From positions 37,062,437-37,126,436 of the forward strand of contig JAPWDM010000002.1 of the NCBI GenBank assembly GCA_035578155.1: DNA of 64,000 bases, given 5' to 3'. The stretch's first letter is position 1; every line of letters begins with the position of its first letter. This document shows positions 38,578-50,608 of the stretch, piece after piece. This stretch comes from Brachynemurus nebulosus (lineage: Eukaryota > Arthropoda > Insecta > Neuroptera > Myrmeleontidae). Position numbers and translations under genes: made by a program. The notes under the pieces are model-generated. The model ran no database searches and was not told the origin of the DNA. It was given only the letters and a program-made list of their open reading frames with translations.

Positions 38578-38855
38578 TTACAATTGTTAATTCACACGCA
38601 CACACACTATTACTTAACTGACAGAAGAACATTTGTGTTACCACTACTAGTTTGTTTTGATGTTACGTCATTATTTTGAAAAAGTGAGCGATTATTTTTC
38701 CTATAAATGGCCGACAACTCTTGGCTTGATGAATGGCAATTTTAGGTAATTTAGAGTCCAACTATGATTTTGGAGGTGTTGTAGTGTCAATGAATAAATG
38801 AAAGTTCATTTTCTATTATATCGATCCATAATTTTGATTTTTAAGTTAATCCATA

Positions 38856-38915
38856 ATGCCAACAATTTGCATTGTACCTAATTGTACTTCGGGATACAAA
38901 AAAAAGTTGACATAA
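38856..38915 (+). pseudogene. Possible THAP-domain N-terminal remnant
   Basis: ATG at 38856 opens 19 codons before TAA, reading MPTICIVPNCTSGYKKK. M-P-x-x-C-x-V-x-x-C followed by a basic stretch matches the start of THAP zinc fingers, which are common in domesticated and active transposases. No downstream THAP residues follow in any frame, so this is a fragment. Confidence 0.4.
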
Positions 38916-39134
38916 CGCAACAAGATGGCACAAAACATGCCGAAAAATTTATGGAATTTAATCTCCCCATTCCAAATACACTTTTAATATTTTTTTTTTT
39001 AACTTGATGTCCACTAGAGGTTTCTGGCGTTACTAATGGCAACCAAACTCATGTAAGATGTCGACTATAGTAGACATAAAAGGTTTCTGGCGTTACTAAT
39101 GAACCAAACTCATGAAACATTCTAAACAAAAACA

Positions 39135-39457
39135 GTATTTTCCGGCGTATAACGCGTACCTTGAACGCCAAAAATATTGTCCAAATTTCGTGGCGCGCGT
39201 TGTACGCCGGATATAAAACCAAGTTCGGTAAAAATTATATGACGGTATTTATTTAAATATTATATGTTTTTCTGTTAGTAAGTGGTTTATCAAATAAATA
39301 AAAAATGAAAGAAAATTTTACAAAAATACAAATTTAATAAAATAGAATAAAAAAAATATTCCATATAATAAGTTTATATATTAAAATTATTTTAGTTAGG
39401 TATATGATTCATTATTTTATATCAAAGTTGGGGTGCGTGTTATACGCCGGAAAATAC
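39135..39457. mobile_element. TIR element with CCGGCGTATAAC ends
   Basis: GTATTTTCCGGCGTATAACG and the complement of GTATTTTCCGGCGTATAACA (39435-39457) are inverted. The internal GCGCGCGTTGTACGCCGGAT repeats the motif. No coding content is seen. Confidence 0.6.
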
Positions 39458-40452
39458 GATATTTTATTTCCATCTCTGGACATTCATAGTAAGTTAATAA
39501 CATATTAACCTTCATATATTAAAAATGAATGAAAATAAAACAATGAATGAAGTTTCGTAACTAATTGTTTTTTAGAACTCCTATATGAAATGAGTCTACA
39601 TTTTGAACATATTAGATTTCTTATGCCTGCTCTACATTTTCGCTAAGTGAACCGAATGCGAGAGTGTAAAATGTCACTTCGTAGTTTTTCGTGGCTGGTG
39701 CTGTAACGGTATTCGAACTTCAGCCAACTTTAGCGATTACTTCGTCGAGTAACTTCGATCGACTCAGCTGACATGGTAAAGGTTCAAAAAAATTAACACT
39801 GCCATTTTAAAATAATTTTCTTTATTAAATTCATTAATTTTTATATATACACATTTATAAGAAAATATACAAACAAGTTACAACACAGTCATGTAGAGTT
39901 TTATTTGCACATTTCATAGCAAATTATATACAGAATGTTCTATTTACCTCTTAAAACAAGGGGACAAACTAGATTGGCTTTGCCTCTGTTCCACTTGTAA
40001 TGAGTTTGTGACGTAGTCTGTTTGTGTACATACACACTGTTTGCAGTGTATTAGTTTGGTTTTTTGTAGTAGTATGTGTATACACGCATACAATCACATC
40101 ACACGTATTACCAGAGAGAGCTGTTCAACGTGCTCAACTAACAATGGGTATATTGTTAATATAATGGTGTGTTGACTCGACGACGACTACTGACGGACTA
40201 ATGCCTTAAGCTGTGACTGACTAACAAATGACTCCAAGCGAATTTCACTTTTTTATGTTAGTTGGCTTCTAGTGTTCTATGTCTTAAAATGTTAGTTTTT
40301 CTGTGAATTAATAACTGAGTAAAGTAATTAGACCACTCTGTATATTTATATAACATTCATAATATATATTTTATAATAAAACAAATTAATAAAAATATTT
40401 TATAAAACATTAAAAATATTACATTAACATCAATCAGTGCAATAAAAAATCA
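39458..40452. other. 3' flank of the JAK gene
   Basis: No gene is recognised. The likely 3' UTR of the minus-strand JAK gene lies here. TTTATT near 39820 would read AATAAA on the minus strand, but the cleavage site cannot be fixed. Confidence 0.35.
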
Positions 40453-43400
40453 TTATAATGACTTCAGTAAATCACTGATATCGTTGCACAGTGTCGAAAA
40501 TGTAGGTCGTTCATTAGGAACTTTCTTCCAACATGGATACATAACTCGTGCGTAGATAGATTGTGGACAGAATTGAGGGCAAGGTAATCTAAAAAGAAAA
40601 ACAGTGACACTTGAGTGGATGATTTAGTTTTAATTACGTTTCTGACAATTGATTTTTTCCGATCTCATTATAGATAGCTATTTTTTTATGAAGAATTTAA
40701 AAATTAATGACTGTAAAATATATTTGATTTTGCTGTAAGCGATCACACCGATTCATTTTTGCATACTGATTCAAATGAGCATACTTTTGGTCAGCATACT
40801 GGAGAAAGATTTAAACAAGCGTTTATTTTAATTAAAAATTTTAATCTTACGTCTTTAAACAAGCGTAATTTAGTAATTTTAAATAATATTAAGAAGTTTT
40901 TAATTATTTCTCAATTAAAAAATAATGTTAACATAACCTTTTGATGTACAGTATATTGTACATTGGTAGCGACGAGGTTAAGTAGTTACCCAGAAAAAAA
41001 TTTTTGAATAAATCACTCATTTTTTATTTTTTAGTTATTTCCGTAACTACTCGGTTTTAGCCGGGAAGGTGGTAGATAATTATCAATTACTTATAGCCTC
41101 ACCATACCGTTAGTACAGTTATTAATATAAGTTGCTATTGAAGGCAGTTTTACCATGGAAGTACGGCTAGACCTTTTCCTTTTTTGTAATTTTAGTTTTT
41201 GTACTTTTTGTGACGTTAACACTTTCAGTCCCACGGTTTCGGCACCCGAAAATAAACAAAACATCCGCAGAGGCCGACCGCGATCAATACTTAGAATAAA
41301 CAAAATCACTTAAAAATATTTATAAAAAAGATTTTATATTGTTCTACCGGACACTTTTCATTTTTGGTACATATATGTAAATATAATATGTTTTATCATC
41401 AAAATATCTAGCTTCATCTTTTATTTACAACTAGCATTTACCCGCGGCTTCGCCCGCGTGGTAGTAGAAGAACCATGTCCCTGCCACTTGTTTTCAAGGA
41501 CGGACCTTTTCATGTCACAGTTTGCTACGTGGCGCTAATGGTATAGGGGGTATACTAAATAGAGTTGGGACATGTGAGCATTTTTCATCAAATAGATGTC
41601 AAAATTAATTACCATATGATTGAGCACAAAATTATCGTCACCAAGTTATGTGTTAACGAAGAATTAAAATTTTTAATTTAATTAATCTTTCTAGGTTGAA
41701 TTAAAGTATTTTTTTTAAATATTTAATTTATTTCCAATTTATTTTAGATGAAAAAGAGCGAACTATTAAACCTCATGTCTCGACTCTAATTTTATCCCCT
41801 AGTAAATCAACGCCATCTGGTATATTAGTTACAGCGACGTCAGAAAACGGTCCATTTTTTTATAATAGACTAAATGGAGAGTGACAGGGACATGAGAAGG
41901 ACTAAGCGAGTTTTAGCACACACTACGCCCTCAAAAGTATGGGCACATCTTGACCCAAGGGGTGCCCCTACTTTTGACACGGCAATGTACCACAACATTA
42001 AGTACACTACCGCGTCAAAAGTATGGACACACATTGACTCAAGGTGTACCCATACTTTTGACGACGTAGTGTGTACTGGAACCCGCTCAGTCCTTCCACT
42101 CCACATATTACATATTCCAACTACGTATCTCTATACTAGCAAGATTTTTGTGAAAGAAAAGTGACGTACAATTTTTCTCCCACTCTAAACGCACAACATG
42201 TTACTACATAAGTCTCGTATCTATGTATGTGTAATATGCACTGGTATGTGTGTCATGCGTCACATTCTATCTGTAGAAAGTGGGGATTGTATGTATGCGT
42301 ACAGCTCCTGCATATATTATATATGTATTCGCTTATATTGTTGGGAAGTAGTTGATAACAATACAAACAATCGATCTTTACACAGCTATAGTTGCTGTGG
42401 GACTAAGCTTAAACGGTATCAAGCACACACCGGCACACAGCTATCCACAGTTTTGTAGAGAAACGCTTAGGGCTTGTACCACTCGTGGCCTTTGGAATTA
42501 TGACATCTAGTTCAAATGTGTAAAATGTACTTTCATTTTCCCACAGAAATAAAATGTTTTCTCCGGGTAAAAAGTAGACTATAACATTGTTTTAATCTAT
42601 CTAATCCTTTATCTATCTATGTAAATAAAGACAGTACGTACAATCGTACATGTATTAGAAAAAAGATATAGTAAACTTTAGAGCATAAGCCGTTGAAGTC
42701 CTTTCTTATCGACGGTTTAATCTGCAAACAAACTAACTCCATTGTAGCTGATTTTACAGTAGCGACTTAAAACTGCTTAATTTCTCATGCTTGTTTAAAT
42801 ATTTTGGTTTATAATTAAAATTTAATCTTTTTTTATTAAAATTTACGAGTTATTACCTTTACAATTTACAGAAACCACACAAAAGAAGTTAGTGAAATAA
42901 TAATCTGTATTTTGATAAAAATAGAGTTAGCTTGTTTGCAGATTAAGTAATCGTCCACACTGCGTGCGATACTGGACCGAGCGTTACCGTACCGAGCGAG
43001 ACCGAGCGAGTCTGAATCTAGCTAGTGTTCATACTGCTTGCTGTCTGCGATTTGCTGAATTTGACAGATCACTGCAATTGTCAGTTTATTTTCCATAATT
43101 ATTCTTTATACATTATTATGCACATCGGAATTTTATTATATTGAGTAATTTTTTGTATACAAACTTTTCTGTAATAGGGCAAATTATTTAACCCTTTTGA
43201 ACAAACATATGGTAAAATTTTTTTGTCTCAAAATGCCGGACTTTTTGCTGCCAAGTGATAAGTACAATAGATAAGGCTACAAAAAAAGAAAAAGAAAAAA
43301 ATTAAAGATCCCAACATTAAAACAGTGAACTCTAGGAATTTACAAAAAATAAATTATACTAAACTATGTTGATAAAATTGAACATAATTTAGAATTATAC

Positions 43401-46400
43401 CGTATTGTCACAGATGGCGGCACCTGTACCAGTGAATATATACATAACACATATGACAACATTTTGAGCCGCCATACTGCAGGATGAGTTAACTCGTTTT
43501 AATCATTTAAAGATTAAAATGAATAATTTTATTTTATATATTTATTTTTTGGAAAGTGATATAAGATTACGTTTAGGACAAAAAAGGCTCTTTAGAAATC
43601 GTTCACACTGGGTCCATGAAATAAATAAAAATAGGTACGAACGCGGTGAATTTTATCATCTTTTACCTCAGTAACGACAAGATCCATAAAAATTTTTGAG
43701 GGTACTTTACAATGACTTCTAGTACCTTCGATTATATTTTAATTATTATTAAACCATCTAAATTTAATTTTTTTGAAATATACTGCCATAGTCTGACAAC
43801 ATAATCTCGGTTGTGGTAATTCCTATGTTTTGGATCTCACAATGCTTGGCGAAAATAAATTTCATTTATTAATAATTTGATGTCCATTTTTATCTTATTA
43901 TTGTATTATGTTTTAAATAATACAAAAGAAATATTATATATGTATATATTACGACGCAGCAACAATGGACCAAAACGATAAAAACGACAAAACACACAAC
44001 AAAGAGCACAACAAACGAAATCAGCTTGAAAACGCTTGAAAATATCAAACTTGTTTGACATTAGCAAATCGGCTCGGTCCGGACTCGCATCGCATCGCTC
44101 GGCAACAGTTTGAATCGGCCATGTGTTTGAACATGTGCATTTGAATGTACGTGTTTAACAAAATAGCATGTACTCGCTCGGCATCGCTCTGCCCTTACTC
44201 GCTTTCTGTGTGCACGTACACTAAGCCGTCGTTATACTACAACACATACTGTCACGGGCTGGCCTAAATTTTTCTCATGAAAATCGGAACAAAATCCGTT
44301 CCGTAATCACTAAAAAAGTCTATAGTTTACCTTAGTCCTTTTTCTAAAGCGTCTAGTATAGTTTGTTGGTGCAGTTGGCCATTGAGTTGACCCACCATAT
44401 CTTCTAACGTAATCGGTAAATTTGGTTCTTCCCCGTACGAGAACATTTCATATAAGGTGACACCATACGACCACACATCAGAACGTGTTGAAAATTTACC
44501 GTCCTTTAAACTTTCCGGCGCGTACCATTTAATGGGTAAATCGCGATTCGTTCTGAGAATATAATAGTTATTTTCACCAACAAATTGGGCAAGTCCAAAA
44601 TCGGAAATTTTTACATGATTCTCGTCGACCACTAGAACGTTTCGAGCCGCTAAATCACGATGGACTATATGTTGTTGGGCTAGGTATTCCATTCCCTAAA
44701 ATAAGATTTTTTTTTTAAATCTACTTCAAAATTTTCACGTTCGAAGTGAAACTTCCCATTTATCAGTTTTGGGTAAAAAGTAATTGAATACGGTACTTGA
44801 TTGTATTTAAAATTTGTGTCAAATGTTATATATTCTATGCATTACCATTAGATATGTCCAATTTTAATGATAAAACATAAAAAAATTCGATAACTATTTA
44901 GAAATTTTATTTTGAAAATCGCCATTTTTCAACAAATATTCAAATTAGTGAAAACGCACCATTTCTTAAATATGACGTAATATTTTGTAGCTAGATTTGT
45001 CGATTTTGATAATTCTGATCGGTGAGGTGAAATTGTGTTTTCTTTTGAATATTTCTATTAGCTTATATATATAGTAATAATAATCGACCAGAATTTTAAT
45101 AAATACTTGCTTTTACTTTGACATTTTATGAATATAATCAAAGTTTTACTTTGACATTTTATGAATATAATCAAAGTAAATACTGACACTGACGTTTAGT
45201 TGCTTCAAACTGTGACGTCACTATAGTGAGGTGTTTTTCCCGCCTTTTTCTCATTTAAAATTGTAGGGTTATTTATTTATTTATTTATTTTTTTTTTTTT
45301 GATGATTTTTTACTTAAAAATATAAAAAAATCACTTAACTGATATGGAAAAACAATGCTTTTAGAATATTTTTGTAACTTCAGTCAAGTACCCTATTACA
45401 AATTACAATTACTTTTGCTTAATATACGTAAAATTTAAAACATAATTTAACTATTAATTAAATTATAAAAGTAATTAATTACGCGCAACACTACTATTAA
45501 CACTTTATGGTCCACGTTTTCAGCATATGGAAATAGCCAGAACAACCATAAAGGCCGATCGATATCAGTGATCGACCTTACCGCAAACAAGTACTGACCA
45601 GAACCAACACAATAAACACACTCTTTGTGTGAAGATATCTGTACATATTTGTTTTTATTTCTTTTGTAACTGTATTGAAATGTGTACATGTAATAACAAC
45701 TGTTTGTGTTTTTAAGTGAATTCCCATTTTGGAAAAATTCACTTATTACAGTGGGTGCCATGAAAAGAGCCCGGGACTATGACGAAATTTGGTATTTAGG
45801 TCAAAAATCTCAACAACTTGGATAAGTTTGTCATCCAGAGCCAGATACATACGATTTTTGGAAGCTAAAATTTTGGCCAATTTTAATGGTTTTTTGTAAA
45901 ATTTGGTCAAAATTCAAAAATTTTTTTGATTTTTTTTACACCATCGAAAAGAGCGTACAAAATTACATAAGACAAGCTTTTAAAATATTGTTCTAAATGA
46001 ACTAGATTTTGAGACAAATTAAGAAATTTGCAGAATTTCTTTACAATAAATGCTTCATTGTTTTTATTATCATTACAATAACAATATTTATATCTGTTTT
46101 ATTTTTAAAAATAAAAGTTAACTAACTTTTCAAGAACGCGTCATTACCAATTTTGAAAATTTGTTTACTGTTAGAAAGATAAACTATTTTAAATGGATAT
46201 AAGTTATGTATCAGGTCTGCCAGGGTCCGGGGGTCTCAAGTGCCAAAAATAAAACTACCCAACCGATTTTAAAAATGTTTTCACCTTTAAAGATTTAATT
46301 TAATTTAAATACATAATATATGCTATACTATATGAGATCCGCCAGGGTGCTGGAGACCCAAAAATTGCCAAAAATTAACTATTCAATTGATTTTGAAAAT

Positions 46401-47312
46401 TTTTTCTCTGTTAGAGAGCTAAACTATTTTAAATGGATACAAGTTGTTATATGAGATCCACCAGTGTCCAGTCTTTGGAAATTCACTATGTTATGCACAT
46501 GCTGCGACAGGGGTATTTTTTTTATATTATATTTTTTTATCATTATCAGTGTATTTGTCTGTTATTATTTTTATTAAAAATGTATATGTTTACAGTTACA
46601 CAAGTTGAATAATTTCGTAAATTTATTTAACTATAAATTTCGTTTTTTTTTTTTTTTTAATTCTTTAAAAATATTGCTGGTTGCTGGAGAAGTTTACTGT
46701 GAAAGTGCGCGGACCATATAGTGTTAATAATGTAATACAGCTTCTGGAATAAAAACAGTTGATAAAGTTACAAAGAATACCCACCCGTGCAATTTCCAAG
46801 GCATAATTAAGCAACTGATAGTGGGTAATGTTCTCCCGATGGATCGGAATATATATATTTAGAGAGCTATGTGCAATATACTCCATAATTATCAGGTACT
46901 CATCATCGTCCCGATAATCCAAAATCTGCACAATATTTGGATGCTTTAAAGTCTAAAAAGAAAAAAATCAAAAATTTTTATTAACAAATTAGGGAATAAA
47001 ACACCAGCTTAAAGCACATACCTTCATAATCGAAATTTCTCGCTCAAAATCTGCAACATTTGAAACTTCTTTGGTTTTTAAAATTTTTATCGCCACTTTT
47101 TGTTCAAGACCCTCTTTATCAATGTAGGTGCCTTTGTATACCTCCCCATAAAATCCAACGCCAATTTTACCTTGCAGTACAATGTTTAAGTCTTGATCGA
47201 TTTCCAAAATATGGGCCAATGAGCCAATATCGTCGTTGAACGACGTATTCGTTGATAGTAAACTCGTAAAATTTGTCATTTCCGAATTCAGTATTTCACT
47301 GTTAACAAAATC
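40453..47312 (-). CDS. hop: JAK tyrosine kinase (JH1) exons
   Basis: Four exons make a complete tyrosine kinase domain. Motifs are [19 protein letters not shown], the helix-C glutamate in [20 protein letters not shown] and [17 protein letters not shown]. The activation loop has adjacent tyrosines (NNYYILRTN), as in other JAKs, the likely autophosphorylation site. The 136-nt last exon ends [18 protein letters not shown]. Introns of 3.7 kb and 2.1 kb inside the domain are filled with transposon remnants. Confidence 0.92.
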
Positions 47313-47889
47313 CTGAAAAAAAACACAAATGAAACATTGCAAAATTTTGAATTTCATGCTTGATTATACAGGATGTATAATTTATAGTTCTTGTGATTTT
47401 CATATGATGAATATTTTTGGAATACCGTAGTCTCTCGTTAACTTTTCCTCCCACAGATTAGACAGATCCAATGTACATACAAAATTGTGTAGTTGGTCTG
47501 GCGCCTTTCGGTGGACTGTTACACAATTTGTAAATCACTCGGTTATAATATCATGTTAGGAATAACATCGTATGTAATGTCATTGTTTTCCAAATTAACT
47601 TTTTAAATTTAAATAGAAAAAATATGAAGTGTGTCGTATCTAAGTGTAAAAACTCCATTGAACAAAAAAATACTCAAAATAAAGGAATATCTTTCTTTAG
47701 GTAAGTAAATATATTATATTAATTTTATTACAGTGTGTACACACATATACAATTACAGGTTTGCGTACATACAATGATAGGTTTATGTAGTAATGTGTTG
47801 CGTGTACCATGATCGTTTGGTGAGGGCACCACTCTTGTGGCATATTTACCCATTCAAGTTAGCTAAGTTTGCATCTATATATGCATATG

Positions 47890-47988
<99 letters not shown>

Positions 47989-48315
47989 CATGAGTTTTTC
48001 GAGAGTTGCCATTTTTATTACAGCCAAACCGTTGATTTAATCGCAAAACTGTTCAAATAAGAGTTGTAGATATCGACGGGGGCAACCGGTTGCTACCGTC
48101 AGGAGCTTTATAGCTCTTATGGTTTTCGAGCTATGATACAAACATAGATTTTTAAATGAGACTATATTGCTCATTTGCGAGAAATGTGACATAACTAAAA
48201 AATCACCCTTATTGAGTTAAGGGTACAGGCGTCGATATCTACAACTCTTATTTGAACAATTTTTCGATAAAATCAACGGTTTGGCTGTAATAAAAATAGC
48301 AACTCTTGAAAAACT

Positions 48316-48408
<93 letters not shown>

Positions 48409-50499
48409 GTGTTCCGTCCCGTACGCTTACTAACATCAGTATCCGATCTTGTGGAATGTTTTAGATTTTTTTTACAAAATTATCAGACAAAAAATTATGC
48501 TTGGGAATTTTTGGGGGAAAAATTTAATCAACAGAAGTTGCAAGGCGTAACATTAAGTCTTTCTTTAACAGGAATTGCCTCCCGAAAATATGTATTTTGT
48601 CTAAATATTTTTGATCCCACCATTTCAGTTAACTTTTCAAAATCTGATGGTGAAATTTTCAAAAAATCCGGAATTTTTACAAATTAAATCAGTTAGTAAA
48701 TTATAGGCATTATAACGAGTTCTACTTTTATGAAACGAAACCATCTACCAACGTCTTTCTGATTTGTTGGTTTTTAAAAATCCCACAATAAAATAGACAA
48801 TAATAGTGAGTGGGTGCTTTGTTGGTCTCATCTCACTTACTTCTAAATGATGTAGGCACATGCGCACACTAATTAAAAACTGCGCGAAAATTGGCGGGAA
48901 TTAGTAGTGTCTAGACTAATGTCAATTCCTAGGCAGTTCTTAATTAGTATGCGCATGTGCCTACATTATTTAGGAGTAAGTGATGAGGTTAACGAAGGCA
49001 CTCAATGTTATGGCGATGTCTTTTCATTTCAAAATTTATTGCTTACTTAAATAAATTATTGTGCAGCTGGAACAAACGAACATCAACGAATTAACGTTGA
49101 TTGTTTATTCGTATCTGTTTGTGTTTGCCTTTGTTCGTGCATGTTCGTTCACGTTTGTTCGCATTCGTTTGCATTCATTTGTCTCCGTTCGTTATATGTA
49201 GACCCGGTTTTAGATTAATTTCACCTGTGAAATAATAATACTTACAGTTGACCATTGTGAATGTGAACTTCCACCACTGGAACAAGACATTATAGACATA
49301 TCGGTGACAGAGAGTTCATCTCGTTGACTAGGAAGTGTTGTAATGTCTGTCTCAGCAAAACTTGATGTGTCCGTAAATAATGCTGTATAAACATGCTTTC
49401 TTCTAGCATTATCATCTAAAACAAAACATACAATCACATCCATATTCAAAGCGTTCCAATTTTCACATTCACTTACATAATAACTGATTTATATCTCGCA
49501 AAATGGCTTGAGGTTTCTCCCGTTGATGTGGATCTCGATGCCAACATTTCCATAAGATTTTGTAAATGTTATCCGGACAAAGTGGCGGTTTTTTTAAACG
49601 ATTCCCGGTTGCATAGTACTAAAAATCAAGAAAAATTATTACGGGGGTCGTGTATTGGCCTTGTAAAACTTTTAAAAATACCTCCATAGGGTCCAGATTT
49701 TCATCAAGTGTTATACTATCTCCTTGCATATATATTTCCCAAACGGTTGTTCCGAAAGCCCAAACATCTGCCTTATGAGAGTTGCGAGCAAGTTCAAAAT
49801 TCGAATAGTATTCAATCGGCAACCAGTGGATGCTAAACAAAACAGTAAAGTTTAAGTTGACATTTCCTGAAAGGCTTAAAATTTGATATATACTCTTTGC
49901 TTGTGTACGGCGAATGAACTCCTGGATCTGACAATTTCACAATAAAAGATTTATCGTCCCGAGCAAAAACCAATAATTTACTACAGCGGATTTTTCCATG
50001 GACCATATTATGTTCTTCCTGGAAAAAGGATTTAGCAGATTACATGACAGAAATTTAGTTTTTCACGTAAATTTTTTACCATGTGCCAAAGAGCGGAAGC
50101 TAGATGTGAAGCTGCTTCAAGTAAATCAACAGCTTTTAACTCTTCACGAATACCTGAACGACATTCAGCTAAAAACTGCGGTAGTGGACCAAATTTTGCG
50201 TATTCTAACACCATTGCGGTGGGATCACCTAACGATATACCCCACAATCGTACAATTCCTTTAGCACCCTCTCGTAATCCGGCCCACTGTCCGGCACATT
50301 GGATGAATTCCTTTGAAAATGAAAATTTTTTATTAATAGCTAAAATGTCGTTTAAAAATTTTCGTTACCTTAACACAGCTGTTTTCATTATCCTTTTGTT
50401 TAAGAACTTTTAAAGCCACTTCAAGTTTTTTGCCTTTTGCCAGTTTCCATATACTGCGATGAACGTCAGTAGCACCGTTTGAACTGGCTTTGGTTTGTC
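40453..50499 (-). CDS. hop: Janus kinase (hopscotch-type), JH2-JH1 half, ten exons
   Basis: JAKs are cytoplasmic tyrosine kinases bound to cytokine-type receptors; they phosphorylate STATs. Exons in reading order are 50499-50369, 50310-50080, 50018-49894, 49832-49682, 49618-49477, 49415-49246, 47312-47022, 46952-46785, 44695-44331 and 40588-40453. All have GT-AG junctions and consistent phases, and together encode 635 residues to the TAA at 40453. The pseudokinase reads VHGKIRC where HRD is expected and KLSDPG where DFG is expected, as in other JAKs. The kinase has a glycine loop ([12 protein letters not shown]), [15 protein letters not shown] and the JAK-typical WYAPES. The FERM and SH2 regions are missing: the first exon found begins in phase 1 already inside JH2. 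Confidence 0.9.
41420..41880. repeat. Repeat with a CCCGCGGCTTCGCCCGCGTGG segment
   Basis: The core at 41441-41460 is a GC-rich near-palindrome of a type seen at the ends of arthropod interspersed elements. The stretch lies in the last JAK intron and has no coding frame. I cannot assign the family. Confidence 0.35.
41895..42097. mobile_element. 203-bp compound palindromic MITE
   Basis: The ends GAAGGACTAAGCGAG and the near complement of GGAAGGACTGAGCGGG enclose two smaller hairpins (about 41930-41977 and 42015-42061). Each is built of CAAAAGTATGG and CCATACTTTTG-like arms. Confidence 0.65.
42946..44222. mobile_element. Harbinger-like element remnant in the last JAK intron
   Basis: The ends are imperfectly inverted and both rich in ACCGAGCG / CGCTCGGC motifs (42975-43010 and 44080-44200). 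The interior carries a degenerate PIF/Harbinger transposase N-terminus (43519-43674 and beyond). The boundaries are approximate. Confidence 0.45.
43519..43674 (+). pseudogene. PIF/Harbinger transposase N-terminal remnant
   Basis: ATG at 43519 opens 51 codons. The segment [20 protein letters not shown] followed by EFYHLL matches the W-V-x-x-I-N-x-x-R-x-x-x-G-E-F/Y-H pattern at the start of Harbinger nucleases. After the TAA a shifted frame continues with [14 protein letters not shown], matching the following K-F-F-x-Y-F-R-M-S-x-x-T-F-D block. The gene is therefore broken by a frameshift and stops. Confidence 0.6.
44788..45400. repeat. Second copy of the BAG2-intron TTAA element
   Basis: This is about 600 bp similar, in opposite orientation, to 20290-20890. 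It includes ATTTCTAAATAGTTATC and TTACTATATATA-type blocks. It differs by a local ~29-bp tandem duplication (ACTTTGACATTTTATGAATA) near 45115-45175. The element ends are not preserved. Confidence 0.7.
45501..46723. mobile_element. 1.2-kb TTAA-flanked element in a JAK intron
   Basis: TTAA lies at 45497-45500 and 46724-46727. The ends are CACTTTATGGTCCACG and the complement of CACTATATGGTCCGCG. The interior from 45765 to 46510 is a repeat also present, inverted and interrupted, at 58545-61110. The TTAA sites suggest piggyBac mobilisation. It ends 58 bp from a JAK exon (46785-46952). Confidence 0.6.
47624..47700 (+). pseudogene. THAP-domain first-exon-like fragment
   Basis: ATG at 47624 opens [14 protein letters not shown], ending NKGISFF, with a strong donor (AG|GTAAGT) at 47700/47701. 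C-x4-C with a following G-x-S-F-F-R is the start of a THAP zinc finger, and many THAP genes are split at this point. No matching second exon (F-P-x-x...W) is recognised downstream, where a (TA)n tract starts at 47894. It lies antisense in a JAK intron. Confidence 0.5.
47894..48406. repeat. (TA)n - TIR element - (TA)n composite
   Basis: Two pure (TA)n tracts (47894-47987 and 48325-48406) flank a 337-bp element, 47988-48324. The element's arms (GAGTTTTTCGAGAGTTGCCA and complement) are the same TIR as 34806-36206. The element appears to sit inside an AT microsatellite. Open frames here read as I-Y repeats and are not genes. Confidence 0.85.
48808..49003. mobile_element. 196-bp palindromic MITE
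   Basis: The ends are GAGTGGGTGCTTTGTTGG and the near complement. Inner arms ACTTCTAAATGATGTAGGCA and GCGCACACTAATT are shared with the hairpin at 38134-38300. It lies in the JAK intron between the linker and JH1 exons. Confidence 0.65.
49246..50499 (-). CDS. hop: JAK pseudokinase (JH2) exons
   Basis: Six exons encode JH2 and the linker. The beta-3 lysine is present (VALKVLK). The glycine loop is not recognisable (residues near [10 protein letters not shown]). HGK replaces HRD and DPG replaces DFG, so it should be catalytically weak or inactive and act as a regulator of JH1. [14 protein letters not shown] and [14 protein letters not shown] are the usual C-lobe landmarks. The sixth exon (49415-49246) is a serine/threonine-rich linker. 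Confidence 0.9.
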
Positions 50500-50608
50500 C
50501 TAAAAAGAATAGTTTCTTTAAAGTAGTTTACACCTTAAACTTCTAAGGGAATATTATTAAGTGGTTATGTGGTTGATGTTGTAAATATATTATATATCCA
50601 TCACTCAC

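Noticed and set aside
46665..46931. 88-codon minus-strand frame taken as one exon
   Set aside because: Only the part within 46785-46952 is a JAK exon; the 3' half after CGG|GTGGGT is intron.
47793..48046. I-Y repeat frames on both strands
   Set aside because: Translation of the (TA)n microsatellite.
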